Shown: positions 12,801 through 26,348, numbered from the stretch's first letter. The stretch is DNA of 64,000 bases from Brugia malayi (GCF_000002995.4 NW_025062478.1:9214001-9278000); one strand, 5' to 3'. Notes: generated by a model from the letters alone, not told the origin. A program made the numbers and translations.

Positions 12801-15129
12801 GCTGTGTCTTCCTCATTCCATGGCTCTTTTTTGATTCGTCGTTTGGCAAGTTGATGTTTAGCTTCTTCAATATTATAATCTGATGATTGCAAGATAAACA
12901 TCGCCTGAAACTGAATTATTTGCAGGACAGTACAACACGCTAAGGAAGGAAAAAAAAAAAAAGAAAACGAAACATAAATGCTTTCAGTCGTTTACTATCT
13001 TAAAAGATCAATTTATTTAAAACGGAGCGCCCTAGCTGATAGCATAACTGTACACAGAACACGTTACTGTTTGTCTATCTTGGCATAAGGCTACCTACTT
13101 CTTTGATTCATCTTCTGGTTACCATTAAGCATGAGTAGTTATCCAGCAAGGAACAGCAGAAGCAGCAATTATGCTAATTATTGAACAATAGTCTTTATTT
13201 GAAATATTACTTCAGTAGTGAGTTCCATTTTAACACAGTAACACAAACATACGAGACCAGTAGATCGATAAGTTAGTGAGAAAATTTTTATGCAATTTGC
13301 ATATATCAAGGTTACCAAACAAAATATACCCGGTCTTGTTCAATATTGAAGCTTGAAAGTGCAATGGAAAGGTAGTCATTAATATCAGCAACTTCCAAGA
13401 GATCTGTTGGTCGCCAAACGCAAGTTTCACGTTCTGTATCATCGTAATAATCATCTTCCGTTGTCCAGTCCTGCACTGGACACTGGTAGTCAACACCTTC
13501 ACGAATTTCAAGATTTGTCGGTAAATGGAATGCTGCGTGATCTAAAAAAAAATGCACATCAGATCCTATTTTTACTTTAAATTACTTTAAAATCCGTATC
13601 TTGGAGTGGTCAGAATTTCAAAACCTAGGACGCATTACCTGCACCATAAAACAGCACGCTTCTATTGGAGTCGGAAGGGCCAGGTGCATCTTCCTCTATC
13701 ACTATCATGTCCTCATCGTCCCCGCTACTTCGTGGTGTACGTTGAAGTTCTGCCTGATCACTGTTTTCTTCATCTATGATGTTTTCATCACCAACATCGA
13801 CTTCGTCGTTATCCTAGAAAATAAAAAACGTCCATTGTCGAAATACAAAATGAATTTTAATCTCGTCTTCGGTTTGTATTTGCAGCCATGATATACTAAA
13901 TCAAAAACACGGATGTTTATGACTTGCATATCATTAAATTATGCCACCACGAAGACTAAAAAAGGTGTTGAGTTCACTTCGAAGAGCTAATAGACAGCTC
14001 TTTTTACAGAAATGAGAGTTAATTATGAAAAAGTTAAAAAACCGAAGTGTAAATGTTACAAAAAGAGAATCTCAAATCACATCAAAAAAGCAAGCTAGAG
14101 AATGATAATTACTTATGATAAAAAGTTTTTTAATCATTTCTTACAGTTTAGAATTTTCTGACATAAACAAAGCACAGAAATTTAGTAAATTTAGTCAACA
14201 AGGAAAATAAGTTAATAAAAGCAAGCATGTAACTTGGCTGTCATAACGAAAAAGAGACTTTAAGTCATCGAGTGGAAAAAAAGGAATAATCAGACTGAGA
14301 ACCGCCTAAGAGATATTTATCAGATTAAAAGATATAAATGTGACCAACCTGCCTCAATAATTGTTCTGATCCTTCCTTAACTTCCTGACCGATATCAAGC
14401 TTAACTTTCGCATTACCATTAGGTTTCATCTCCAAATTGGTAGTTCTTTGATACTTTCAGGTACTGGAGAACCGTCTTCTACAAACTGATGTCCAACTGG
14501 TATATCAATCTGAAAACACCATTTTGTTATTATACAAGCATTTCGTCATATTTTCTATCTTAAACTCAGAATCGAATAAAATGCTTCAAAAACTGAGCAC
14601 TCTAAAATCTTGTGAAGTACTTTCCGGTGTTTACTGGAATGAGCACTACCTGATCTGCGCAAAACAGAAAAAATCGTGAAATCAAAAACTGCAGTGAAAT
14701 CATTGATTTAGTTTTGAATGCAATGTGAACTGGTAAAAATTCGCTAAACGACTAATGCAAAGATTCAAATCGTTGACAGTTTACCGACCACAAGGCTTAG
14801 GCTTTTTTATTGTTGGCAAAGTGATGCGATTTGCAATGAATGACGTAACTTCAGTGTAGTGTTTATGGCACTCTGTCGTGAACAGTTAGGATATTCTAAT
14901 TTATAATAAGAAATACAATGAAATGATCGTTGTTAGTAAATAACCATTTTGAATTATAAATAGTTCTGAAGAGTTGCTACTATGAGTACAACGCAATTGA
15001 AGTTCATGGCCAGCTGAAAAGAGAGCTGAGAAAGAGATAGAATTGCTCCATCTAATTTAAATATAAACGAGACTTGAAGACTGACCTCAACTCAGTCCAT
15101 CCACTGACCTCTTCTTGACTAATAGCCAT
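9846..15129 (-). CDS. rcor-1: CoREST/RCOR-like ELM2-SANT-Cys4-SANT transcriptional corepressor
   Basis: Thirteen exons fit in phase: 15129-15109 (tentative start MAISQEE), 14509-14349, 13813-13639, 13541-13330, 12904-12743, 12439-12327, 12039-11914, 11685-11600, 11483-11312, 11028-10937, 10822-10721, 10500-10391 and 9950-9846, about 545 residues. Order: an acidic N-terminus, an ELM2 region (about 130-215, PTDLLEVADINDYL), SANT1 (about 212-262, EPWNEED...ALQTYGKHF, then LPHKSIKEIINFYY), a Cx2C-x14-Cx2C finger (about 295-322), a charged helix (LEREEMLARGN...) and SANT2 (about 463-511, WSYKEKWQAL...RYGKDFDTI). SANT1-helix-SANT2 is the CoREST plan; such proteins bridge LSD1 and histone deacetylases on chromatin. 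The extra finger recalls MTA/EGL-27/RERE proteins, so those are the alternative. Exon 14509-14349 needs one extra base to stay open (see findings). Confidence 0.8.
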
Positions 15130-16150
15130 TACTCAAAATTCTTCAGATCGATTAGACGGTACTTTGCTTTCGGCACTCAGGCATCCCGTAACCGGAACTG
15201 GAGAAACCGGTAAGTAACTGAAATGTTCGAGGTAATGCGACATTAGGAAAGAAGTGGAAGAGAGTGTTGAAATTGCGGGATACGACAGAGACTGATAGGA
15301 ATGGATAGTGATCGAGAGTAGGTTTCGTTATTCTCGGTGACCCGGGAAATATTAAATGTAGGAATTTGGGTGAGTTTGGTCAGTGTTTCAGAAAACGATC
15401 GCAAAACATCTGCAATGGAAAGAATAGGACTCTCCTGCAATGTTGAATGATTCGTTCTGTTCTATTATACTTCTTTTGCTGCTGTTAAGGTAACCCACCT
15501 CACCGTAAGAATTTTACAAAATTAAATTAGGCTAACAGAAAATGGCTTCAAAATCATCTGATCAACCCACTAAGTAAAACAGATATTGATGCTGAAATGA
15601 TTTAAATAAGTGTTAACATTTTAATGAGTTAGTTATTAACATTTCACTTCAATAATTTAAATTATTAATGCATGAAATATTTGTATCAGATCAGGAATTA
15701 AATCAGTATTGATCTGAACGATGAGAGCTACTATTACGTTATCAAACACTAATCGTTATCTGTTATCAATTTTAATTTTAAATGCTTCTTATTGGTCGAG
15801 TTTTCTTCTCTCATTCTTTCAAATGTGAATGTTTTTTTTTTTTCTTTTAATTAAAATTTGTTTCAAAGCAAGCATTGATCGAAATATACCATTAATAATT
15901 TTCGATTACTTTTCGTTGTTGAATCTATTCATATTGTGTTATTATTCAATCTCCTCTTAGCAAATTAATTAATTAAGTATCAATTTAAATCTAAAACAAT
16001 CACTAAAAGAGTGGAATGGTTTTTGTTAATTTTGAAAAATAAAATTTAACATTTATAACAAAGTTTGACAAAGGAATGTTGCACACATACACACACACAC
16101 ACACACATGCACACATACACACACACACACACACATGCACACATACATAA

Positions 16151-16187
<37 letters not shown>

Positions 16188-17617
16188 CACACATACATAC
16201 ACACACACAGAGACATTTATTATACTTGCGTATTTTTTTGCACTCTTTCAAGGCCGTCTAATTTTTTTAATTTTAGGCCCTCAGGGTTTTAATGATTTCA
16301 AACAAAAGAAACAGAAGAGTTAAGGAAGGAAACAAAGGCGTGCACAAAAAATGTACCAGCATAGTGATACAATGTAATGAATTTGATGGTGGACGATTTG
16401 GCGTTAAAAATGATTGATAATAGTAATGAGCACAGTTAGGGAAAACAATTTATTAATATGAAAATAAAACTTAAAGTTTAGATTCTCGCATTGCTATAGC
16501 TCGACCTGTAATCCATTCATTCTATTCCGATATTAATTTAATTACTTTAAAGCATCGTATAATTTTTTCCAGGAACTGAGTGGAATTGTACTATCTTCAA
16601 AAGATATTTATTTATGAAAGAAATGAATAACTAAGCTCAGTTCCTAAAATGTTCACAGTTTATTGTTAGAAATATCATTTCTGTCATGCTTGACTTTCTG
16701 GCTCAATTCTAATTGTGAAATGAGAGACAAAAAGATATTCTAAATATTAATGATCCATATATTCTCAAATGTGATATTTTATTCATATTTTGCTTTATTA
16801 AAATCGATTACACGTTAACATAATAGCTTTATTATTTAAATACAGATTTAATATTTTTAGAAGTTTCATCAGCAATATTCTTTCAGTTACAAATTACTTT
16901 AGAACAGATAAAATAATAATGTTTCACTCGCTGAACAGAAACCTGAAATATTGCAAAAATGATTTTAATTTATAACTTTTGAAAACATTAAGATATTTTT
17001 GTCTTATCTAAACTCAATTTTTCAATGTGTATGATAAGCACCAATTGATAAGTACTATATGAGTTACTGTTAAATGCTAATATTTCAATGTTTTGACGAT
17101 TACAATGTGTTTCGATGCATTTTCAACCGCACATTTGCTGATTTTTCTGATGTATTAATACAATTTCAGTGTTATTTCATCAACATTTGTAAATTGAAAC
17201 ATGTTTAGCAACTATTTCTTCATCTTCTTTTCCAGTAATCTTATCAGAACTACCATATTTTGATGATGGAAGAGCTATGGCGAATAAAAACACGAATTTT
17301 ATTAAAAATTTAACCTGAAATTTCCACTTTTTTCTTTTGACAAACAAACTTATTGCTGATATGCTCTTTTATCTCTGGGATTTTTTTCACTGGTTTTTTG
17401 TGGGTCATCTTGTGTTGCAGCTGTAATGTCATATACCGCCTTTCATTTCTAACTACTCATTCCTTTCATCCCTCTCTCTATTAGTTGGCGAACAGGTGGG
17501 AGGTTATTATAGTTGACAAACGGAGAACTTGATGCGCAGAAATGGAGACACGGATCGGTCGACTACGGACGACAATCTTGGATGCTCCAGAAGAATCAGG
17601 CATATCACCGCAGCATC
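15130..17617. other. Intergenic region with a (CA)n array
   Basis: This lies between the divergently transcribed corepressor and IL-17-like genes. I see no coding exon. It contains the CA microsatellite at 16082-16208 and presumably the promoters of both genes. A pyrimidine-rich stretch ending in attag at about 17483 and attatag at about 17508 could be trans-splice acceptors for the IL-17-like gene. Confidence 0.5.
16082..16208. repeat. (CA)n microsatellite with catgcacacatac interruptions
   Basis: About 125 bases of CA dinucleotides. The interruption catgcacacatac recurs three times, giving a higher-order repeat. Long His/Thr and Cys/Val frames across it on either strand are artefacts of the repeat. 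Confidence 0.95.
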
Positions 17618-20011
17618 ATGCTACTACCATCGACGCAACTTCTATTACCAACACTGCGAATTCTTCGGCTATTGAAACTACCTATATCATTTACCGCTCT
17701 TGTGCTTATCATATTTCTAATATTGTATGTTCCATTTACTAGTGCTAGACATCACAAAATTCATTTTGGAAACCTGTGCAAAGAGCCTACTGATTTGGTA
17801 TGTTCAACATATTATCATTGTGTTAACTAAGTTTAATCCAAATTTTGCCTAAATCTCTTAATTATTTTAACAGGCCTTTTAACTTTCAAATTAATATGTG
17901 CTTCCTCAAATTATTTCAAAATTGCATCATCAGTTTATTAAATACAAAAGTATATCATAATTGTGTTCAAACTTAACTAAATGCATTTAGAATTTTTTGA
18001 ACTTGCATTTTGTAGAAGTACTAAAGTTAAAACACTTGACTAAAATTTAATTTTAAGGAATAAGCGGATGCATATTTTATTTCTACAATTTATAAATCTC
18101 ATTGTCTTTAAAAATGAGCGATACAAAGAAAATAAGATCCAAATAACTTTCAAAAGCATCTGTTATAATTACATAATTACATAAATGGATAATTAATTAT
18201 GTCGCAAGGTTTTTGAAGGGGAAGTGGAAGATGAAAGGTGACAGTTTAAGATGGTCATTGTTAATTATTTAACTAAAATCAAATAAACAAAGGAAAAATC
18301 ATTTCAAATTTCGAACAATTTGTTCTCATTGCTAATTTCTTACGTCAAATATGGGTCAGCTGATAAAAATGAGTCTGCGCCTTGGATTATTTGAAAAAAA
18401 AGTGGATCACAAGCAGAAGCTCTTCCTATATTTGAACTTCTCTTATTTCTATTCCATCTACTTTCCTGTGACCTTTTTGTTGACACATATGTAATTACGT
18501 TTACAATCCATCGTAAGATTCTCCACAAAATTAGTTCGTCAATTTGTGAATATCGGCAAATTCACCACTTTCAAGAATGATTATTCCGAATAACTATGAT
18601 TACTTTGTAAGGCCGAAGTAGTAATCAAATTTACATTGTTATCGAGAATAATTGATAATAAGACTGGATAATTCGATAAACTAAAAATTACAGCAATCAT
18701 AATTGTAACTGAAATTAAAAATTAAAAATTTAGCAAACTTTGCGAATTTTTAGAATTGGAGGTTATTTCGATGGTTTGCTGAAACTTCCGAATCCGAAAT
18801 TCTGGAAATTGGTGATGAAGACTGGAATCCACCAGTGCCAGAATCGAGCTTTTGTAATGCTAAACCAATAACAGGCATTAATTCTACAACAATGCAACGA
18901 TCTCTATGTCCATGGCAGTGGAAGTTTGTTTCTAAATTTTAAGTTAGGTTATGAAAATATACCTTCCATGGTTTTCTTTTCTGTTCCGGAAAAATTGCTA
19001 AGCAAGAAATATGGGCAGATTGATTGCTTTTAAAATTAGCATGATGGTGAAAAATGTTATAAGCTGATTGGAAATGAAATGTTGCAAACCAATTCAACTT
19101 TTAACGAATACTTCTAATCATTCTAAAATTGAACTTTTACTTTGAAACAACGAATAAAACCTAAGTATAACTGAATGATTCTTAACAGATCATTCTTCTA
19201 CTAAATTGCTTTAAAAATACTTTTAGTATTTGCTAATAACTCATTCGATTTTAAATTCAGTTCTTAATTTCATAAAAATATTCAAAAGTTTTGAGCTCTT
19301 CGGAAAATTTTATGTTATTTTTTGTTGTGGCGCTATTAAAAACTCTGAATTATTTTTATAAAATGCTTTTAGTATTTACTAATAAAGTTTTAGAGTTATA
19401 TGTTTTGATCAAAATAATAGGATATCTTCTTGAACAGATGAATCTCTGAAGATGTAGAACGTCTGGGAGATGGTAATTCAACTCTCTTTGTTCACCTGTT
19501 AAATACCTATTAACCTTTCAGTGAGTCCATTCTGGGAAATAAATCATTGTTCTGAAATACTTTTTAATTTTAGATTGAATCATGATGAAAATCGTGAGCC
19601 AAAGATAATTTCTGAAGCACAATGTTTATGTCGTCGTAGTCGTGGAACCTCAGGCTCGTATTGTATGCCAATTAAAAGGCAGGTAAAGGTTATTAAAAAT
19701 TATTTTTTGCAATCGTTACTCTACCTGTAAAGTTTTTGAGCAATAACTTATAAATGATAGATATTTGTAGAATAAGTAATAAACACAAGACGAATACGAA
19801 TCATATTGCTACCCGGAAAAATTTGAAATTTGCGGTTTTTTTCCAGATAGCTGTATTAAAGCGGATTCGATGTGATCCAGCAACAGGCTACTACGAATAC
19901 ACTCGGGCACTCCAAACCGTAACTGTAGGATGTCATTCGGTACTTCCAAGAAGTCAAAAAGCCAGTCCTTTGGCAAAATTGTATAGAAAAACTAATACTA
20001 TTGAAATTTAA
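17618..20011 (+). CDS. ilc-17: Interleukin-17-like secreted cytokine
   Basis: Four exons at 17618-17797, 18754-18923, 19574-19682 and 19847-20011 join in phase to give 207 residues. An upstream in-frame ATG at 17513 would add 35 residues; I prefer 17618 because a hydrophobic signal peptide (FTALVLIIFLILYVPFTSA) lies close behind it. Exon 2 ends with RSLCPWQWK and exon 3 continues LNHDENREPKIISEAQCLC. Together they form the IL-17 signature: an (R)S..PW motif, D.NR.P..I.EA and then CxC. Exon 4 has VLKRIRC and VTVGCHSVLP, matching the cystine-knot end of the family. C. elegans ILC-17 proteins signal through IL-17 receptor homologues to modulate neurons. Which paralogue this is cannot be decided here. 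AATAAA overlaps the stop (20010-20015). Neighbours are unrelated; the PP2C gene is convergent. Confidence 0.87.
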
Positions 20012-22880
20012 TAAATTTATATGTTTTTTTTTTTTTTTACTATTATTAGCGGTGAAGCTTATCAAAGTTGTACTTCATCGGATAGAGATTGATCTTAGCT
20101 GGCGTAATCCTAAAGGACAAAGAAGATTAAAACTAAGCTTTCATGTTCGAGTGTAAAGATGAAATTGAAAAAATATAATTTCGAAACATTCCCTAATTTC
20201 TAGATGATTTCGCAGCAATTATTTCTAGTCAAAGGAATTAGTCGTACTATGCTATTTAATATTTCACTCATATTAATCTCTTGCACTTTTTTTTCTCATT
20301 TAATAAAGATAAATGGCATGCATTTCTTGTTGATTGTAATACGTAAATGATGAAGTGGTTTTCAAACAATCTAACTTAACTCGAAATAAATCCAAGTTCA
20401 CCTATCCCAAGGTGACCTAATGTTAAACCAAGTCGATTTAAAATACTAATAACCAACGGCTATTGTTAAAAGTATGTAAAATTTCCAAATGCACTTGTAA
20501 ATCGTATGACAATCCACACAGAGAAAATATTTACATCTTTAAAAACATAAATTTCAGATGAATTAATCAAACGTCTGTGTTCATTTCCTGATTATTAACG
20601 ATGTGTTCGTATGTACCATGAAACGAATGAATTCAAAACAAAATGTTTATTTTACATTGAAATGAGCTCATATATTTCACACAGCCAAAACGAAAAAAAA
20701 GAATCAAAAAATCTCCCTTTCCTCACAAAGTTGATGAATCTCTTACTATCAGACACACCTTCATGCTCGAGAGAAATATAACGGCAAAATTTGAACAAAA
20801 AGCTAAAATCCTAAGTTGGAGAATAAAATCTTGAGTTGCAAAACATCTGGCACGAGCACGAGAATATGGAAATAATGAAAAAAAAAATGCAAAGGTAACT
20901 AAAGGTAACCAAGAATCATAAAAATTTCTCATTTTTAAGAAAATAAGGCTGAACTTCTATTTCAAACTAGTGATTTCAAAAAACAAAAAACTATCAAAAA
21001 AACCTACTATCGGTAAAGCCCAATCAACCGGAACTGCTTGTTTTGGCAATCAGTTAAGAAAAAAACCCCTCTAAAATTTGACTTAACCAAATAATAAATT
21101 TCCTATATATTCCAGATTTTTATAGAAACATGGAAAATAACATGTCAGATTCACTATTCTAACTTAAAATTGAAGATATATTAATGACGCCCACCCAAGC
21201 ACCTTATGAACCAATATGTAGCACGTGTATCAAAATAGTGTAAACAATACCAATAAATGTTTCCATATAAAATATAATCTAAATGTATGATTTACAGAAA
21301 TATGTTCCATTTCATCAAGCCAGAAAACAAAAAGGTTGATGTTCAAATATGCAAATAATATGTGCATCATGTGCTCTTTGAGAATTAAAATTCAAAGACG
21401 GATTTAAGATGAGAAATTTGGGACGGGAAATAGTAACAATAAGGAGAATAGATCAACACAGCTGAAGACAGAAGCTTTAGTAGCTGAAAATATCTAACAG
21501 CATTAATTAACAAATTGACCAGCTACTGATTTTCGGTTTGCATTTGAAATTTATTGCGCATATATAGTAACTGTGCACTTTCCAAATAATGGTACTTTCT
21601 GACATTCAGCCGAAACATAACTTCTTGAGATCAAAGTTTTCGTCATAAAGTGGAAAATTATTCAATAAACAAAGATCTGATTGGATAAAAAGGTGCCAAC
21701 AATATAATTTTTTCGAATTATGCAGAAAAAAGATTTTCAAAAAAGTGATAAAAACGAATATCGCATTCATTCAATAAGACGCATAATTTTCTGTAAACTG
21801 TATGAACTTCCTCTAGATTTTTTTCGGACTTATGGAAACAAATTCCTCATTTCAAAATTTCTAGCAGCCTATAAAAAACAGCAATTTCAGTTTAGATATG
21901 GTTCTAAAACAGAATGCCCTGCATCTTAATTAGAAAAATTTTACTCCGCAATTAAAAACCATTACATCAGACTCCTAAATATATCAAGCGTCCAAATCTA
22001 AAGTTAACCATATATTTTCTTATACACTGCTAGTAGTACACATCCGATCATTGCTATCATTTGTAAATAAAGTTAGCTCTTTTTCTAGATTTGACCTACC
22101 TGTCAAACATTTAAAATGAATTAGAATTAAAAAAAAAAAAAAAATAGCAATTTCATCAGTCAATATTTAAAACTCTAAAAGAATGGCAATAAGTAACTTC
22201 TCTGAAATGGACAAAGTATCCACCTTTTTCTTTCATAGTAAGATTCGCAAATGCTAGCAGTCACCCGTTCCTTGAAGACTTAATAAATCGTGTTATGCAC
22301 TTTATTTCACCAACCTCCCCCTCATCAATTTTAACCAACCAAACATATGCAAAATTTTTATGAATTTTTGAACTCAGAATAAACAAACACCCAATCCTTC
22401 CCAAATTGCACGAAGCACTTATACAATCAAACAGAAAAAATTTTAGGAAAAGATTTTTGACATGTTCACATTTGCTCACAGCTAATACGACAAAGGTAGT
22501 GGAAAACATCTCAAAAAATGTCACGCAAAATATTTCTACAACCAGTGTGCACCTAATAATCAAGATAAAAAACTTCATGTGATTCCATCGACGTCATTTA
22601 ACATCAACAGTTCCACAGGATTTGATTTTGTTTAGATGAAGATGTAAAACGTTGCAGCACTGTTACGTATATCTAAACTGATGAACGCATCAATCAAATC
22701 TTAATCACACACAGTTTACAAATGTTTTTATATTTCACAAAATAGCTTGTCAAGCAATAGGTAACACAAATATCTGAAATGAGTTTAACGCAAATACTTG
22801 TGAATTAGGCTTTCCAATCTACCTCTCTATTAAAAAAAATCTTTAATCACAACCTTTGAAAAAAGAAAGTTTTTGAGAAA
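20012..22880. other. Intergenic region between convergent genes
   Basis: This holds the 3' ends of the IL-17-like gene (left) and the PP2C gene (right). The open frames seen are short, low in complexity and not flanked by consistent splice sites. No further gene is supported. Confidence 0.55.
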
Positions 22881-25800
22881 TCAAGTTCTTCCGGGTGAAG
22901 ATGAAGCTGAATGAGTTTTCTCATTCTTTGCTTCACATTCCGCCAAAATACTATCAATAACTGATCGTGCCGCATGGATGCTGACACCTGCCGGACATGC
23001 CTGTGTCACTTCCCCACCTAACTCACGCATTATAAATTCTGCATCCAAATGTGATTGCTTTCCATGCTCCTCAAGAATTTCTGAAAATAAACTTCTACGA
23101 GTTTCAGATTATTAAAATGACCCAAAAAATATAATTATCTCGTGAGCCTTTCGATAAACAAAAAAAAAATATAATTATAGGTAGATGATATATTTTGCTG
23201 CTATTAACCATTCACCATCATTCTGTATGATTAATTAATACATTTAATAATCCAGCTCAAATCACTGAAATTCCATTTCATACTATATTTGCTATTATTT
23301 CATTTACTGCATTGTAATCTACAGTTCGCTACTTGTTAAAACATCAAAAGTGTTAGAAGGGCAACCAGTTTAAATAAGGCAATAAAATTCATTTTATATA
23401 AAATACAGTTCCAAAAAAGAACCCTGCACTCGTTCAAAAATCTTTTGTTTCCATCCCTCTTCTTTTTTGACTGCGTCTTGATCAACTTTTGGTGCTGCAT
23501 CAAAACATACAAGTATAATAGTCATGTTATCCCGTGAGCCTTTCGATAAACAAGCATCCAGCACCTAGAAAGAAATCCACCAACATAAACTTTTAATCCT
23601 TGTAACATACCGGAGAACCTACTAAAACTTTTAACGGAACGATTTCAACCATTTATAGCTTTCAATCATTTGAACCATCTTACAGGCAAAAATTTCAACA
23701 GAAACTATAGTAAGCAGAAAGCATTAGTCGCATTGTAACACTCTTAATAAGCTATCTTTTCCAAATGATTTTAGAAAACTTTGGAGCTCCACATCAGTCC
23801 AAAAGAAAGTTAAATGAAAGACTTAACTTTAATATGGATTAGAAAAACAAAAACACTTTTTTATCAATAGCAGTATGCATCTCCCGAAATATTAAGAGAT
23901 TATATCACACAGTACCATTTCCTCAAATGTGTCATAATTGATAAGTGTCCCTTTTCTCTCCCTCCTCCTCCTTGTCCCCCTTCCAAAAAAAAGAAAAAAA
24001 ACCTGGTTTGCAACACTGGAGAGATCACTGGTTACAAGAAGACGCGATTCTACGAAGCTACAAATTTCGGCATTTTCCATAACATCATAAACTCCATCAC
24101 ATGCAAGTAACAAGAACTCATCTACTTTCTGAAATAAGTTACCTATAGTAAAGTATCTTCCATCTCTGTTCTGAAGTCTTTAATTTTGACACTCATAAAG
24201 CAAAAATAAACCAATTGAGCAAAATAAGAATGTTAAGAGAAAGAAAAAGTAAACGAAATCCTAAGAAATAAAAAAAAAAAATAGGTATGCCTCCTGCTGA
24301 TGGTACAGATGTACACCAGATACGAATAACAACTTTATAGATTGCATTCCCCAAACTTTAATGAATATTATTTACTTTCTGCTAATTATACCATTAGTAG
24401 AATTAGAACTATTAGAAAAATATAGCAGCAGTTTTTGTCCTCTTCATTACCCAAATAGAGTATTCTTACCGGATCTCTTACAATCGTATAGATATCTGGT
24501 TCCGGACTGACCAACTGTTTCGTTGCATCCAAACCTGGAACAGCTTTGTATTCAAAGTCGCCAAGCGCACGAGATACTGCCAAGCTACCATTAACACGCT
24601 GGATCATCACGGAACCACCAGCATTCACGATACGATCGCGTTCTTTTGGAAGAAACGGTTTGTGATCCTCGGTACCAAACGCTGCTTGATCTTTTCGTGC
24701 CATTACAGCACGAGAATCGCCTGCATATGCATAAAAAAAATCCCTAAGAAAGCTCGGCAATATGAATATATAACTTATGAAAAATTCAACTTCTTGATTT
24801 ATAATTAAGTAAACTTACGATAAGTTTAAACTAATAAAAGTTGCTTTTACAACAATACAGAGAAGGCAGCAAACAGTTTCTACTGACAATCGACGCAAAA
24901 CGCTAAACTTGTCAGTGTTTATAAATGTCTAACATATAAAAAAAAAAATGTAATGAGCAAAATGTAATGAAAAATGTAAAAAATGTAATGAGGAGATAAA
25001 ATAGTACATTCCATTTCATAAAACGAATACCTCCTACTACAGAAACTCTAGTTATAAATTAATATAAATTTACAGTATGCTATATAATGCCAATGTGCTG
25101 AAAAGCAAAAGCAGGGATGTTAACTGATAGGATACATTTCCTATTTACACTGTTAAATCAAGAATCTCCTGAAACCAGAAAAGCAGCAGAAAATGTTTCA
25201 AATCCATAAAGCATACCAAGATTCGCGAGAACTATATGTGACGGGGTCACAATAGCGCATATAGCAGTAGTACCGCTGCGCTCATTGTCTTCATCAGTCT
25301 CATGCCGTTCTCGTAGTTTAGCATCCAAGGTTAAAAATCCTTCTTTAATACCTTCTTCGAGAAGTGATAATGCTGCTGCATCCATTACTCCCGATGAATG
25401 GTTTAGCTTTTGCACTATCTGTATTGAAAAGTATTTAGTCCGCAACTTGCAAACTACTGAGGTAGTTTTAACTTTCTAGAGGAAAAATTCCTTCCAAAAC
25501 AGAAAAACGTCACAACTATTTTTTAAGAAAAAAATACTTTTAGCTCTCAATATCTGAACTAAAAAAGGTCAAATTCCAAATTACCATTACTGAATGGTTA
25601 GAAGTACAGGTTAGAATTTTTTTTGAAAAAAGATGAGACAAAAACAAAAACCTGTGCGAACTGTGATGTAGCAAGCAATGTTTTTAGCAAATTTTCAGCC
25701 GAATGTTGAGCAGCTTTATTTCCGGCATGTCCATCAAAAACAGCATAGAACGACCAATTAAGAAATGGTGGCTCTGAAGACATTGAAATTTCGACAACAT

Positions 25801-26348
25801 GAGCATCTTCCATATCAATACGCCAACCCTGCATCGATGCTACTGCATACCGAGTGCCCTATAAGAGAAACTGAAAAATTTTTCTCCGCTGAGGATGATA
25901 TAGTGCAAAGCATAAGGCTTCAATCTTTTTAATGCACTGATGTATGTTATAAAACATCAGAAAGGTGGCTCCGAAGACATTGAAATTTCATGAGATAGAA
26001 AGAATATCTAGCACATGATGAATAATGATAATTGTCATTACAAAAAATTGTGACTAAATGTTACAAATATAAACAATATTTACTAAAAATTCTGCAAATT
26101 ACAAAATCCGACTGAGTCATACCATCCTGAAATTTCTGAAATAACATATCAATCGAGATAACTTAATAAAATGAGTGAGACGAATTAAAGGGTTTCAATA
26201 CTCTTATAAAATCAGAATCTTATAACATAATTAGAAAAAAAAGACTGATATTTTAAATTTCGATGAAATAAATGATCATTAAGCTTACGTGAGCCACGCC
26301 CTGGTCATTATTCTTGTCAGTTTTCGGTTTATCAAGAAAAGCACCCAT
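22881..26348 (-). CDS. ppm-1.A: Metal-dependent protein phosphatase PP2C (PPM1A/PPM1B type)
   Basis: Seven exons at 26348-26289, 25858-25652, 25418-25217, 24720-24470, 24128-24003, 23564-23423 and 23080-22881 join in phase to 395 residues, close to the usual length of animal PPM1A/B. The start MGAFLDKPK is the conserved N-terminus and carries the Gly2 used for myristoylation. All PP2C motifs are present: R33, E37 and D38 in [16 protein letters not shown] at 61-66, [31 protein letters not shown] with D251, and GSRDN with D294. These residues bind the two catalytic Mn/Mg ions. The enzyme dephosphorylates Ser/Thr in stress-kinase and TGF-beta/Smad pathways in animals. A C-terminal helical domain follows, as in PPM1A. 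Introns 1 and 6 contain short copies of coding sequence from exons 2 and 6. Confidence 0.95.
23141..23161 (-). repeat. Intronic copy of a PP2C exon 6 segment
   Basis: Twenty-one bases match exon 6 positions 23533-23553 exactly and in the same orientation. They lie within the last intron, followed by an A run. The matching exon part encodes the conserved region around GSRDN. Confidence 0.8.
24947..24993. repeat. Local aatgtaatga repeats
   Basis: Three to four imperfect copies of an aatgtaatga-like unit lie in an intron of the PP2C gene. Confidence 0.6.
25959..25995 (-). repeat. Intronic copy of a PP2C exon 2 segment
   Basis: The stretch repeats exon 2 positions of about 25761-25803 in the same orientation. 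One substitution, a missing base early on and a short deletion near the end separate the copies. It lies in intron 1, about 100 bases from the exon. Confidence 0.8.

Noticed and set aside
16003..16323. Long His/Thr- and Cys/Val-rich open frames on both strands
   Set aside because: They are translations of the CA microsatellite and have no flanking gene structure.
18340..18528. Minus-strand frame inside intron 1 of the IL-17-like gene (NRNKRSSNIGRASACDPL...) ending at a gtaag, and a plus-strand frame MGQLIKMSLRLGLFEKK in the same place
   Set aside because: Both are open but neither joins to a partner exon in phase, and the IL-17-like gene is complete without them.
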